Below, one piece after another: positions 25,901 through 32,326 of a stretch of DNA of 41,184 nucleotides; positions within the stretch are counted from its first letter, which is position 1, and each line of letters begins with the position of its first letter. Origin of the DNA: Xanthobacteraceae bacterium (GTDB lineage: Bacteria; Pseudomonadota; Alphaproteobacteria; Rhizobiales; Xanthobacteraceae); assembly GCA_028290465.1 (NCBI GenBank), contig JAQGJU010000046.1, positions 1-41,184 of the forward strand, given 5' to 3'. Both the position numbers and the translations under genes were made by a program. The notes beneath the pieces are model-generated. The model searched no databases. It was not told the origin of the DNA and saw only the letters and a list, made by a program, of their open reading frames with translations.

Positions 25901-27066
25901 CGATCACGGTGACGGCGGATGCACAGAGCCGGGTCTATGGCGATGCCAATCCGGCGCTGACCTATACGGTCGGGACGCGAGGGCTGGTCAATGGCGACAC
26001 CTTGACCGGCAGTCTCGCCACAGCCGCAACGCCAGTCTCGGCGGTCGGCCTTTATGCGATTGGGGAGGGCACGCTCATCAGCGCCGTCAATCCGAACTAC
26101 GCCATCACCTATACGGGCGCGGATCTGACGGTCGTTGCCGCCGCGCCGGCTCCGGCACCAACGGACGGGCCGGCGCTCGCACCTTCACCCTTTATCCTTC
26201 CGGGCCCAAATGTAGTTCCGCCGAATACGTCGACGATCAATTTGCAGTCCGACCAGTCCGGCGGAGGAAGCATTTCGCCGCTGAACGCGCCGCCAACCCG
26301 GGTAGCCAGCACGCCTGACCAGCCGACACAGACCACACCGACGACGCCGCCGCCGCAGACCGCCGCGGTTCAAAATAACGACGACGACGTTGTGACCGGC
26401 AGCGTCGGTCCGCAGGCGATCAAAAGTGCCGATGGCTTCATCTATTGGCCCCTGAGCCAATACGATGCCGCTCAATACACCGGCAACAAGTTGCCCGGCT
26501 ATGAGGGCGAGGCCGGCGACGCGACCGTCGTCGCCATGCTGCTACGGGGCACGCAACGCTCAAACGACACGCCTAAGATCGATCAACTGTTCGAGCCTGG
26601 TAAGGGCCTGCAGTGGAAGGGCGTGAACTGGGAAAACCCGGTGGCCGATAAGGTCGGCTTCTCGGACGGGGCAGGCCGCACCGGCGCGCCCGGTGACAGC
26701 TTCCCGATCCAGGCCGGCACGACGGATCTGGCGGCGCTGCTCGGCAAGGGGGTCTTGATTTTGACCGCCTCTTCCAAAGAACCGAATGCAGTTTCGTTCC
26801 CGCTCCTTGGCATCGCGATGACCGCACAGGGAATCGTGGCGAACGATCCCGGCACCGGACAGCAGGTGCTGCTCGCCTATAATTCTGAAACAAAGAAGCT
26901 CGGATCGATCGCGAGCATCTTCAATGCCAAGACCGGAACCTGGACCAAGCTTGCCGATGTGAAGCCAAGCGATGGACGGCTGAGCCAGGCTCAACTCGAC
27001 CAACTCACGAAATTGTCGGTTGATCGGTTTGCGGCGGTGAACGTTCCGGCAGCGGGTCCTCGCTGA
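19942..27066 (+). CDS. TpsA1: large filamentous haemagglutinin-like exoprotein
   Basis: A 2374-residue secreted beta-helical protein. After the signal peptide (to VVGPAYAQ) comes the TPS secretion domain, with the motifs NWQSFSVGQG, NPNGI and GGFVAST. Two large homologous modules follow, each with a VYSMxQ(L/F)DAI segment, GLUG-type repeats (GGLIGxNxGG) and a SGIAY...NGYYY segment. A YDG-type domain (KTYDGNTN, near 25180) and three MBG repeats (25426-26136) come next, then a Pro/Thr linker and a non-repetitive C-terminal domain of about 220 residues. I see no cysteine anywhere. The ATG at 19942 has AGGAGG five bases upstream; an earlier TTG is not needed. It is probably a surface adhesin. Its stop overlaps the next start by one base. 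Confidence 0.93.
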   Translation: MPRATAARQTRSAQITLLLATTALTGSLVVGPAYAQNLPTGGSVAAGGVSVANPSSTQLNITQTSQSAVVNWQSFSVGQGYSVNIQQPNTTSALLNRVTGNTPSTIAGSVTANGQVYLVNPNGIAITSTGVVNTGGFVASTLGISDADFQSGKRTFAGNGTSAAVSNAGTITVGRGGYAALIGGTVENTGNIFVPLGKVGLGSGKRATLDFSGDGFLQVAMPTTADSNDALIRNSGTIRADGGSVIISAATAREAARNAVNISGVVQARTIGGRTGSISIGGGEGGVVKVTGSVTATARQTTGGAITVTGQYIVLDGATIDVTGRNGGGTIHIGGGRQGQGALQHADTLTVDATTTIRADATTAGNGGNVVLWSDQLTMFAGTITARGGFQAGNGGEAEVSGKAKLAYTGFADLSATNGRFGTLLLDPYNVTISNGTNNTGGSFAANTDDSIINAATLQTALGAANVTVTTGSSGAQAGNITVAAPLTWSTATTLSLTAAGGIAINAPISITGAGGLALNATAQDGVTTTGLTFGNGASVDYGATDKGGTFSLNGSNYTLVYSMAQLDAIDGKSAVSGNNVTPFGAGTGGNYALATNLIATGTTYTEALVATNSSGDVDTQFTGRLDGLGHIVTGLTIDAPARDYVGLIGMMVDGSVSNIGLIGGNVVGQNNVGALVGSISGTTATVQTSNATTTVSGNQAVGGLIGVNDGGTVQASYATGAVSGGDNIGGLVGSNSGTIRNSYAMGAVAGTNNVGGLIGLMQDGLIDGTYATGSVYSATGTFGGLIGSFDGGTIKASFFNTETTGVDESAGVGNRTYTEEAFYQTTAELQSALPYELNADIWGAGPGLYPYLKHAYPTGAQAASGIAYRDAGVTPLANSGGIVDATVSVIGDGKLLGTASTGVNGYYYVLTQAGALAGGNSVLAFSSANGATGATNAATLSTSTGAEAQSGVNIYGNTMTIRTGATLLSSAPTLAQAQTAASSAAGGNTTALSAVAGADGRGFIATGASFTIDQTLDLTANLSILTSAAGAPITVASPITLQGGTSLTLNANGALTINAPITAADNGAVALAATNQFGISSTGLTFGKGASVNFGEIDSGGRFVLNGANYTLVYSMDQFDAIDRINSVNGNPLTSFGTGAVGNYALANDLPATATYTRSPLAFLNGKLDGLGHTVTGLTINAPTTNVANSGQVGLVGYLTGANSSISNIGIVDAYIVGRQFVAGLVGYSEGVVQGSFVTGTVTGTSGTGGLVGRSNGGDAGVQTSYSTATVRGNSRTGGLIGYNFGSMVRNSYATGDVTGKDNTGGLIGQNSGAGRIQSSYATGAVTGNSIINAMGAAVQATNTGGLVGSNEGGSTVQSSYATGAVAGNDITNLSGVTAFATTTGGLIGFNGSSSVQASYSTGTVSGSTNTGGLIGSNETGGTVSTSYWNTQTSGKGAGFGADTNNQSGNVTGLTTAQLQGLLPTGFSATSWSTGAGLYAYLNWQFAPGSTPQSISGIAYQSNGTALVGATVAGTLDGKAFAGNTGTGANGYYYFVLPQGSTAQGSGVFVDIAGNAVKSNAYVLGAGGQVQNLDLRDKLLTVRTDATALSAVASAIASAAGITPTSDLLFTTPAGVLTPNAGASVSLTATGAFNVDQNLVVPNAVTINAANVTIASTGSVSSSSSNVTLVAGSSFINNRGIDAVSAANGRWLIYSADPRNDTRNGLGYDFKQYGATYGVTAVGQASGNGVLYTVAPTASLSGTASKTYDGNTNVTGSPSINGAGIDGEVLGITYAGLTYGNANVGAGKTVTATGVAITSVTDGGATVYGYTLGSTTASGAIGTVATRAITVTADAQSRTYGDANPAFSYAVSGLGFVNGDGLSGGLTTAATTATGVGSYGITQGDLAVSSNYALTYAGADLAVTARPITVRADAQSRAYGDANPALTYAIGGRGLVNSDNLSGGLTSSATTATGVGSYGIAQGNLAASNNYALTYVGANLAVTARAITVTADAQSRVYGDANPALTYTVGTRGLVNGDTLTGSLATAATPVSAVGLYAIGEGTLISAVNPNYAITYTGADLTVVAAAPAPAPTDGPALAPSPFILPGPNVVPPNTSTINLQSDQSGGGSISPLNAPPTRVASTPDQPTQTTPTTPPPQTAAVQNNDDDVVTGSVGPQAIKSADGFIYWPLSQYDAAQYTGNKLPGYEGEAGDATVVAMLLRGTQRSNDTPKIDQLFEPGKGLQWKGVNWENPVADKVGFSDGAGRTGAPGDSFPIQAGTTDLAALLGKGVLILTASSKEPNAVSFPLLGIAMTAQGIVANDPGTGQQVLLAYNSETKKLGSIASIFNAKTGTWTKLADVKPSDGRLSQAQLDQLTKLSVDRFAAVNVPAAGPR
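20044..21500 (+). repeat. Long direct repeat, copy 1 (TPS-domain coding)
   Basis: This stretch aligns with 27192-28648 at a constant offset of 7148 bases with no net insertion or deletion at the points I compared. In the segment 20671-20838 I count four mismatches. The identity extends to synonymous positions, so the copies are a recent duplication or are kept alike by gene conversion. Confidence 0.85.
21870..22370 (+). repeat. GLUG-type repeat array in TpsA1, first
   Basis: Several degenerate repeats of about 26 residues with the pattern VGGLIGxNxGGTVQxSYATGxV are encoded one after another. They are typical of the elongated part of bacterial adhesins. Boundaries are approximate. Confidence 0.7.
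23500..24260 (+). repeat. GLUG-type repeat array in TpsA1, second
   Basis: A second and longer set of the same type of repeats (TGGLVGRSNGG, TGGLIGYNFGS, TGGLIGQNSGA, TGGLVGSNEGG, TGGLIGSNETG), ending with SYWNTQTSG. It occupies the same place in the second large module as the first array does in module one. Boundaries are approximate. Confidence 0.7.
25426..26136 (+). repeat. Three tandem 237-base MBG repeats
   Basis: Units begin at 25426, 25663 and 25900 with a GATCACGGTGA-containing sequence, exactly 237 bases (79 residues) apart. Each encodes an MBG-type domain starting (A/P)ITV(T/R)ADAQSR(T/A/V)YGDANPA. The spacing is exact and the nucleotide identity is high at unit starts, so repeat number could vary by recombination. 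Confidence 0.88.
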
Positions 27067-29891
27067 TGCAACGAGCGGCGGCGTTCTGCCGAAGTCGTAC
27101 GCCCTGCCGTCCGGGCCGAAGTGCTCTACGCAGGGCGTTGCTGCTGGCCACCACGGCGTTGGGCACTTCTCTGCTGATCGCGCCGGCGCACGCGCAGAAC
27201 CTGCCGACCGGCGGCAGCGTCGCGGCCGGCAGCGTGTCGGTGGCGGCGCCGACACCGACGCAACTGAACATCATGCAGACCAGCCAGAGCGCTGTCGTCA
27301 ACTGGCAAAGCTTCTCGGTCGGCCAGGGCTATTCGGTCAACATCCAGCAGCCGAACAGCACCTCGGCGCTGCTCAACCGTGTCACCGGCAATGCGCCTTC
27401 GACTATCGCCGGGTCGATAACTGCGAACGGACAGGTCTATCTGGTCAATCCCAACGGCATCGCAATCACCAGCACTGGCGTGGTCAACACCGGCGGCTTC
27501 GTCGCCTCGACGCTTGGAATTTCGGACAGCGACTTCATGGCCGGCAAGCGCACCTTTGCCGGCACCGGCGCGTCCGCGGACGTCAGCAATGCCGGCACCA
27601 TCACGGTCGGTCGCGGCGGCTACGCGGCGTTGATCGGCGGCACGGTGGAGAACACCGGCAATATCGTCGTGCCGCTCGGCAAGGTCGGCCTTGGCTCGGG
27701 CGAACGCGCGACGCTGGATTTTTCCGGCGACGGGTTCCTCCAGGTAGCGGTACCCACTAAAGCCGGCAGCAGCGACGCGCTGATCCGCAATTCCGGTACC
27801 ATCCGGGCCGATGGCGGCAGTGTGATCATCAGCGCCGCGACAGCGCGTGAAGCGGCCCGCAATGCGGTGAACATTTCGGGTATCGTCCAGGCGCGCACCA
27901 TCGGCGGCCGAACCGGCTCGATTTCGATCGGCGGCGGCGAGGGCGGTGCGGTGAAGGTCACCGGCAGCGTGACGGCGACGGCGCGCAAGACGACAGGCGG
28001 CGCCATCACGGTCACCGGACAGGACATTACGCTCGAAGGCGCGACGCTCGACGCCTCCGGCAAGACCGGCGGCGGCACCATCAATATCGGCGGCGGACGC
28101 CAGGGTCAGGGCTCCCTGCAACATGCCGATACTCTTACTGTCGATGCCGCGACGGCGATCCGCGCCGATGCGACGGCCTCGGGCAACGGCGGCAACATCA
28201 TGCTCTGGTCCGACCAGATCACCATGTTCGCCGGCACCATCACGGCGCGCGGCGGCTTCCAGAATGGCAATGGCGGCGACGCCGAAGTCTCCGGCAAGGC
28301 CAAGCTCGGCTATACGGGCTTCACCGATCTGTCAGCCGCGAACGGCACGTTCGGCACGCTGCTGCTCGATCCGTACAATGTCACGATCTCGGCCGGCACC
28401 AACAACACCGGTGGCAGCTTCAGCGCCAACACCAACGACAGCATCATCAACGCGACCACGCTGCAGACCGCGCTCGGTTCGGCGAACGTCACGGTGTCGT
28501 CGGGCTCCGGCGGCGCGCAAGCCGGCAATATCACGGTCGCGGCGCCGCTCACCTGGGCGGCTGCGACCAGACTGACGTTGAATGCGGCGGGCGCTATCGC
28601 GATCAACGCGCCGATCAGCATCAACGGCGCTGGCGGACTTGCCATCACGGCAAGCGCGCAGAGCGGCATCACGACCACGGGGCTTACCTTCGACGAGGGC
28701 GTGTCGGTGACCTATGCGGGCGGCGGAGCCATTAACGGCCAGTCGTTCTCGCTCAATGGTCTCAGCTACACGCTGGTCTATTCGATGGCTCAGCTCGACG
28801 CGATCGACGGTCTCAACGCGGTCAACGGTTCGGGACTGACGATCTACGGGGCCGGACTGACGGGACGATACGCGCTGGCGACCGATCTCACCGCCACCGG
28901 CACGACCTATACTAGAGCGCTGATCGGAACCAACAGCACGAACAACAGCGCGACCCGTTTCTTCGGTCGCATCGATGGACTCGGCCACACCATCACCGGG
29001 CTGACGATCAATGCGCCAAGCACCGATTATGTCGGATTGATCGGCTACTTCCAGAACGGCAGCATCTCGAATGTCGGCCTGGTTGGCGGCAGCGTGATCG
29101 GTCACGACTGGGTCGGACCGCTGATTGGAGACAAGGACTTCGGCGTTGTTCAGAACAGCTTCGCTAAAACCAATGTTACCGGCAACTGGCAGGTCGGCGG
29201 GCTGATCGGCATGATCGAAAAGATGGCCGTTGTGCAATCGAGTTATGCGACCGGCACTGTGACCGGCGTTAACCGGAGCGGCGGATTTGTCGGCGCAGTG
29301 GATTTCGGTGCCATCGTGCGAAACAGCTACGCCACCGGCGCGGTCAATGGGGTCAGCTCGACCGGCGGCTTTGCCGGCTATTACAGCCAGAGCTCGGTCC
29401 CGGGCTCGATCGAGACGAGTTTCTCGACCGGCGCTGTTTCGGGCGGCTCCAGGACGGGCGGGTTGGTCGGGGAAATTTATGCAGGCTCGGGCGCCACGGT
29501 GACCGCGTCCTATTGGGACACCAACAGCTCGGGCGTTGCGACCAGCGCCGGCGGCACCGGCCTGACCACGGCACAGCTCCAGGGCACGGAGCCGAGCGGA
29601 TTCAGCACTTCGGTCTGGGCCACCACCCCGGGGCAGTATCCTTCTCTGATCTGGAGGGTTCCGGCAGGAGTCCCGCAGCCGCCCGTGATCGTGCCGGGCA
29701 ACGTCGGGACTATCGCGGCGAGCTATCCTTCTTCGGCGGCCAGTACTCTGACCAACATGATCCAAAGTCCCGGTACGAACAGCGTTATTGTTTTTATGCC
29801 CGTCATGCCCATCAGCAGTGGAGCGGGTAACCCAACGGCATTTGGGCCAGGCACCAGCTTATTTTATGTCGATGAGCGTTTCGGTCAGTGA
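27066..29891 (+). CDS. TpsA2: second filamentous haemagglutinin-like exoprotein
   Basis: A 941-residue paralogue of TpsA1. A signal peptide with an Arg/Cys-containing n-region (AFCRSRTPCRPG) leads to cleavage near APAHAQ. The TPS domain is almost identical to that of TpsA1 (residues from QNLPTGGSVAAG onward), followed by one module with GLUG-type repeats ending at SYWDTNSSG. It lacks the YDG and MBG parts and ends with a different tail, IVPGNVGTIAASY to SLFYVDERFGQ. The ATG at 27066 overlaps the TpsA1 stop by one base (TGATG), indicating coupled translation. It would use the same TpsB. It could be an independent adhesin or a reservoir for recombination with TpsA1. Confidence 0.9.
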   Translation: MQRAAAFCRSRTPCRPGRSALRRALLLATTALGTSLLIAPAHAQNLPTGGSVAAGSVSVAAPTPTQLNIMQTSQSAVVNWQSFSVGQGYSVNIQQPNSTSALLNRVTGNAPSTIAGSITANGQVYLVNPNGIAITSTGVVNTGGFVASTLGISDSDFMAGKRTFAGTGASADVSNAGTITVGRGGYAALIGGTVENTGNIVVPLGKVGLGSGERATLDFSGDGFLQVAVPTKAGSSDALIRNSGTIRADGGSVIISAATAREAARNAVNISGIVQARTIGGRTGSISIGGGEGGAVKVTGSVTATARKTTGGAITVTGQDITLEGATLDASGKTGGGTINIGGGRQGQGSLQHADTLTVDAATAIRADATASGNGGNIMLWSDQITMFAGTITARGGFQNGNGGDAEVSGKAKLGYTGFTDLSAANGTFGTLLLDPYNVTISAGTNNTGGSFSANTNDSIINATTLQTALGSANVTVSSGSGGAQAGNITVAAPLTWAAATRLTLNAAGAIAINAPISINGAGGLAITASAQSGITTTGLTFDEGVSVTYAGGGAINGQSFSLNGLSYTLVYSMAQLDAIDGLNAVNGSGLTIYGAGLTGRYALATDLTATGTTYTRALIGTNSTNNSATRFFGRIDGLGHTITGLTINAPSTDYVGLIGYFQNGSISNVGLVGGSVIGHDWVGPLIGDKDFGVVQNSFAKTNVTGNWQVGGLIGMIEKMAVVQSSYATGTVTGVNRSGGFVGAVDFGAIVRNSYATGAVNGVSSTGGFAGYYSQSSVPGSIETSFSTGAVSGGSRTGGLVGEIYAGSGATVTASYWDTNSSGVATSAGGTGLTTAQLQGTEPSGFSTSVWATTPGQYPSLIWRVPAGVPQPPVIVPGNVGTIAASYPSSAASTLTNMIQSPGTNSVIVFMPVMPISSGAGNPTAFGPGTSLFYVDERFGQ
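27192..28648 (+). repeat. Long direct repeat, copy 2 (TPS-domain coding)
   Basis: Partner of 20044-21500 at an offset of 7148 bases. The similarity fades after the TTGLTF-coding position, where the two proteins begin to differ. Confidence 0.85.
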
Positions 29892-29966
29892 TGAGGGGCG
29901 GCAATCCATGGCATCCATAGTCGTCGTGCCGCAGATAGATATTAGCTCGGGTTGAAAGCTGCCTCG

Positions 29967-30827
29967 TCAAACACCCGGGCTCATCAGCCCAAATCTGATG
30001 GATAAGGATTCCGGCAGATCGGACATGCCGAAGCGACTGACTTGGCCCTGGTCTTTGACGGGTTGAGGCTTCTGGCCCGCGTCCACCCGGCGCACCCATT
30101 GATCGCCAAGAATGAAGAGCGGACTCATGGTGGCGGCCTTGGCATCCTCCTTGATGTCCATGGTGCGGTTGTCGAGAATCAGCCAGCGCTGTTCCAAACG
30201 GACAGCCATGACGGCATGGTTCTCACGCGCGTCGTGATCATAGACGACCAGGAGACGGAGATCATCCGAAGGAACGCCGAGTTGGATCAGGGCGGCATAT
30301 TTGGCGATCGCGTAATCTTCGCAGTCTCCGGCGCCGGATTTGAACGTCATCAACGGCGTCGCCCAAAGTTCAACCTGACCATATTGGGCCAGGTCAGTCA
30401 TCGGACGAATTGCCAGGTTGACGGCGCGATTGACCTCGATGATGCGGGCACGACCCACAAGGTTATGAGCCTTCTCGATAAGGGTCAGGAACCGCGTTGG
30501 CGCCGCGGCGCACGACGTCGGATTCTGACGGCACTCGCTCAAGGTCCGGTACTCGTTGGCAAGCCCGGCTCGGACGTCATGCCACTTTCGGATCAGCCCC
30601 CCGCTGGTAACACCTGTCGTGGCCATCCCAAACGGCTCCGGAGCTGTCTCGTCCGGACCGAGATCGGGGACGGTGTTGAACGGCTTCAGAGCCGGCAAAG
30701 AGCGAGCGACGTACGAGTCAGATCGGTCCAGTGCCGCCGAGGCCGGGCTCAGAACAGCCGAGAGGCCAAGACACAGCAATGCAAAAACTGCAGACGTCGC
30801 AATAACGCGCCAGCGAGAGAATGCCAT
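29967..30827 (-). CDS. LapG-like transglutaminase-fold cysteine protease (BTLCP, C93)
   Basis: A 286-residue protein of the bacterial transglutaminase-like cysteine proteinase family (PF06035). The signal peptide runs to about residue 31 (SPASA-A). The catalytic residues are C169 in GAGDCEDYAIAKY, H204 in NHAVMAV and D219 in LILDN. It should act in the periplasm. LapG, the studied member, cleaves surface adhesins such as LapA and, in Pseudomonas aeruginosa, the TPS adhesin CdrA, under control of a c-di-GMP receptor (LapD). Here it is convergent with the TpsA genes, 75 bases from TpsA2. No LapD-like gene is present in the window, and Rhizobiales carry many paralogues of this family, so an adhesin-release role is inference. 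Confidence 0.9.
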   Translation of the reverse strand: MAFSRWRVIATSAVFALLCLGLSAVLSPASAALDRSDSYVARSLPALKPFNTVPDLGPDETAPEPFGMATTGVTSGGLIRKWHDVRAGLANEYRTLSECRQNPTSCAAAPTRFLTLIEKAHNLVGRARIIEVNRAVNLAIRPMTDLAQYGQVELWATPLMTFKSGAGDCEDYAIAKYAALIQLGVPSDDLRLLVVYDHDARENHAVMAVRLEQRWLILDNRTMDIKEDAKAATMSPLFILGDQWVRRVDAGQKPQPVKDQGQVSRFGMSDLPESLSIRFGLMSPGV

Positions 30828-31255
30828 TTAACGCCCCTGCGGCGGGGCGTTTTGCCGAGCTTATGCTCGATCTCTCCCCACACTGCACGGGTAGGGATAG
30901 GCTCGACCTCTCTTGCGTTGGCTTAAGACGGGACTGATGTTGGCGCTGTTTGCGGAAAGCCAGTTAAAGTCGAACTGATGCGATTACTAAAATTGTTCTG
31001 ATTTAGCCCGCCTGTGCGGCTGGGATCACGGGCCCTTATAGCCAACGAACTGAGTGGCACTGTCGCGACTATCTATCGGGGCTTTCACGGCGAACGCATC
31101 GACGGCCTAACGCGCGGTTTACCGCAGAAACCGGGACTTGATCGCCCGTCGCCGTTGCATTACGGAGCCTCAACGGCTCAAATGAGTGCAGACTCGCCCC
31201 CACCGCCGGGCCGAGCGCTTCGGTTCAGCGCGCCGGAATGACACGGAAAGCAAGC
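30828..31255. other. Divergent intergenic region, no gene recognised
   Basis: This 428-base gap between the BTLCP gene and the GntR-type regulator holds a hairpin at 30830-30851 (listed separately) and otherwise nothing I can name. A 75-residue frame at 31014-31241 has no family features. Both flanking promoters should lie here. Confidence 0.45.
30830..30851 (-). promoter_or_regulatory. Hairpin covering the BTLCP ribosome-binding site
   Basis: The arms AACGCCCC (30830-30837) and GGGGCGTT (30844-30851) are perfect and have a six-base loop. Read on the minus strand, the hairpin ends two bases before the ATG of the protease gene, so the only Shine-Dalgarno-like sequence (AGGGGCG) is inside the stem. 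On the plus strand it is followed by only a short T run. It may limit translation of the protease. Confidence 0.4.
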
Positions 31256-32026
31256 ATGCGTCGAAGCCGTGTTGCGGAAAAATCAGCCGTCGAACCAGCC
31301 TCCCAATTGTCTGACACGCTGTTCAAGGGTGACATGGTTCAGGACCCAGCCCGAAACACCTTGCAATTGCGAGCGTACCGGACGTTGTCGCGCAATCTGA
31401 TGATGGGGCGTTATATGCCCGGCGACACGGTGAGCCTGCGCACGATCGCCGTGCAGCTCGGCACCAGCCCGATGCCGGTGCGCGGCGCCATCAACAGGTT
31501 GATCGCCGAACAGGCATTGGTGCTGCTGCCCAACAGAACCGTCATCGTTCCATGGATGACCCGGTCTCGATTCACTGAGTTGTTCCGGGTTCGGCAGGTT
31601 CTTGAAGGCATGGTAACGGCGTCGGCTTGCGAGCGGATGACGCCCACGCTGTTGCAGAAACTCACAAAAATCAACAATTCCATTAAGCAAAACATAACTG
31701 ACGGCAACATTCGTCAGATGCTGTCCCAAAATCTCAACTTTCACCTGTCGCTCTATGAGGCTGCAGAGGCGGAAGTGACCTATCCGCTGATTGAAATGCT
31801 GTGGCGGCAGGCCGGCCCGTTCGTCGCAATGACGCCACGAATGAACGGCGTGGCTTGGACTGCAAAATTTCACGACGACATCCTTCGTGCGCTATCCGAC
31901 CGTAAGCCGGCGCTTGCGCGAAAGGCGGCCGAGCAGGACATCGATGAGACCCTTCAGCAGATATTGAAGCACGCCAATCTGGAAAATCCGCAATCCAGGT
32001 CGTACCCGCGGTTCGCCGACGGTTGA
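31256..32026 (+). CDS. GntR/FCD-family transcriptional regulator
   Basis: A 256-residue regulator. An N-terminal winged helix (LQLRAYRTLSRNLMMGRYMPGDTVSLRTIAVQLGTSPMPVRGAINRL) is followed by an all-helical FCD ligand domain with ELFRVRQVLEGMVTASACERMTP and NFHLSLYEAAE; the histidine in the latter matches the usual metal or ligand site. The ATG at 31256 has GGAAAG six bases before it; ATG 31238 is an alternative that would add six residues. It lies directly upstream of a catabolic cluster in which three copies of a TGTGATCACA palindrome occur, and it is the only regulator there, so it is the first candidate to bind them, probably as a repressor released by a carboxylate-type ligand. Confidence 0.92.
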   Translation: MRRSRVAEKSAVEPASQLSDTLFKGDMVQDPARNTLQLRAYRTLSRNLMMGRYMPGDTVSLRTIAVQLGTSPMPVRGAINRLIAEQALVLLPNRTVIVPWMTRSRFTELFRVRQVLEGMVTASACERMTPTLLQKLTKINNSIKQNITDGNIRQMLSQNLNFHLSLYEAAEAEVTYPLIEMLWRQAGPFVAMTPRMNGVAWTAKFHDDILRALSDRKPALARKAAEQDIDETLQQILKHANLENPQSRSYPRFADG

Positions 32027-32169
32027 TCAGGCCCGCTAAGGCACACGCGATGCTAACCATCGCAAGTCGTAGCTGCCGGCATCTGCAGTCATTCCAATCA
32101 GGAGCAGCCCGGATCGGCCGGCAACAGCATGAGTGTGCGGCATCATAGCCGCGCATCTCTCGGAGGCAG

Positions 32170-32179
32170 TGTGATCACA
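32170..32179. promoter_or_regulatory. Operator-like palindrome, site 1
   Basis: A perfect 10-base palindrome TGTGATCACA in the 300-base gap between the GntR-type regulator and the next gene, about 150 bases before the latter. The same core occurs at two further sites (34558 and 34780), where it is extended to 14 bases. Nothing else in this gap was recognised. Confidence 0.5.
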
Positions 32180-32326
32180 GATTGACCACGCGCCGGAGCT
32201 GGGAATAGCATACCAATTTGGTCCCTTCGTGAGTCCCAGTTCGGACGCTCCGCCGATAATCGATGTGCATCCCAGGACCACCTGCGCGATGCTGTTCCGC
32301 CCGCGCACAGAAGATTGGCAGACACA

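Noticed and set aside
25426-26136. Regular repeats considered as a CRISPR array
   Set aside because: Units are 237 bases long, contiguous and in frame within a protein gene; there are no spacers.
27046-27057. PAAG at the end of TpsA1 as a firm LapG cleavage site
   Set aside because: Only two residues follow it, so cutting there would release nothing from an anchor; kept only as context.
31014-31241. 75-residue frame upstream of the GntR-type regulator
   Set aside because: No ribosome-binding site, no family resemblance and low-complexity Pro-rich end; it lies where the regulator promoter should be.
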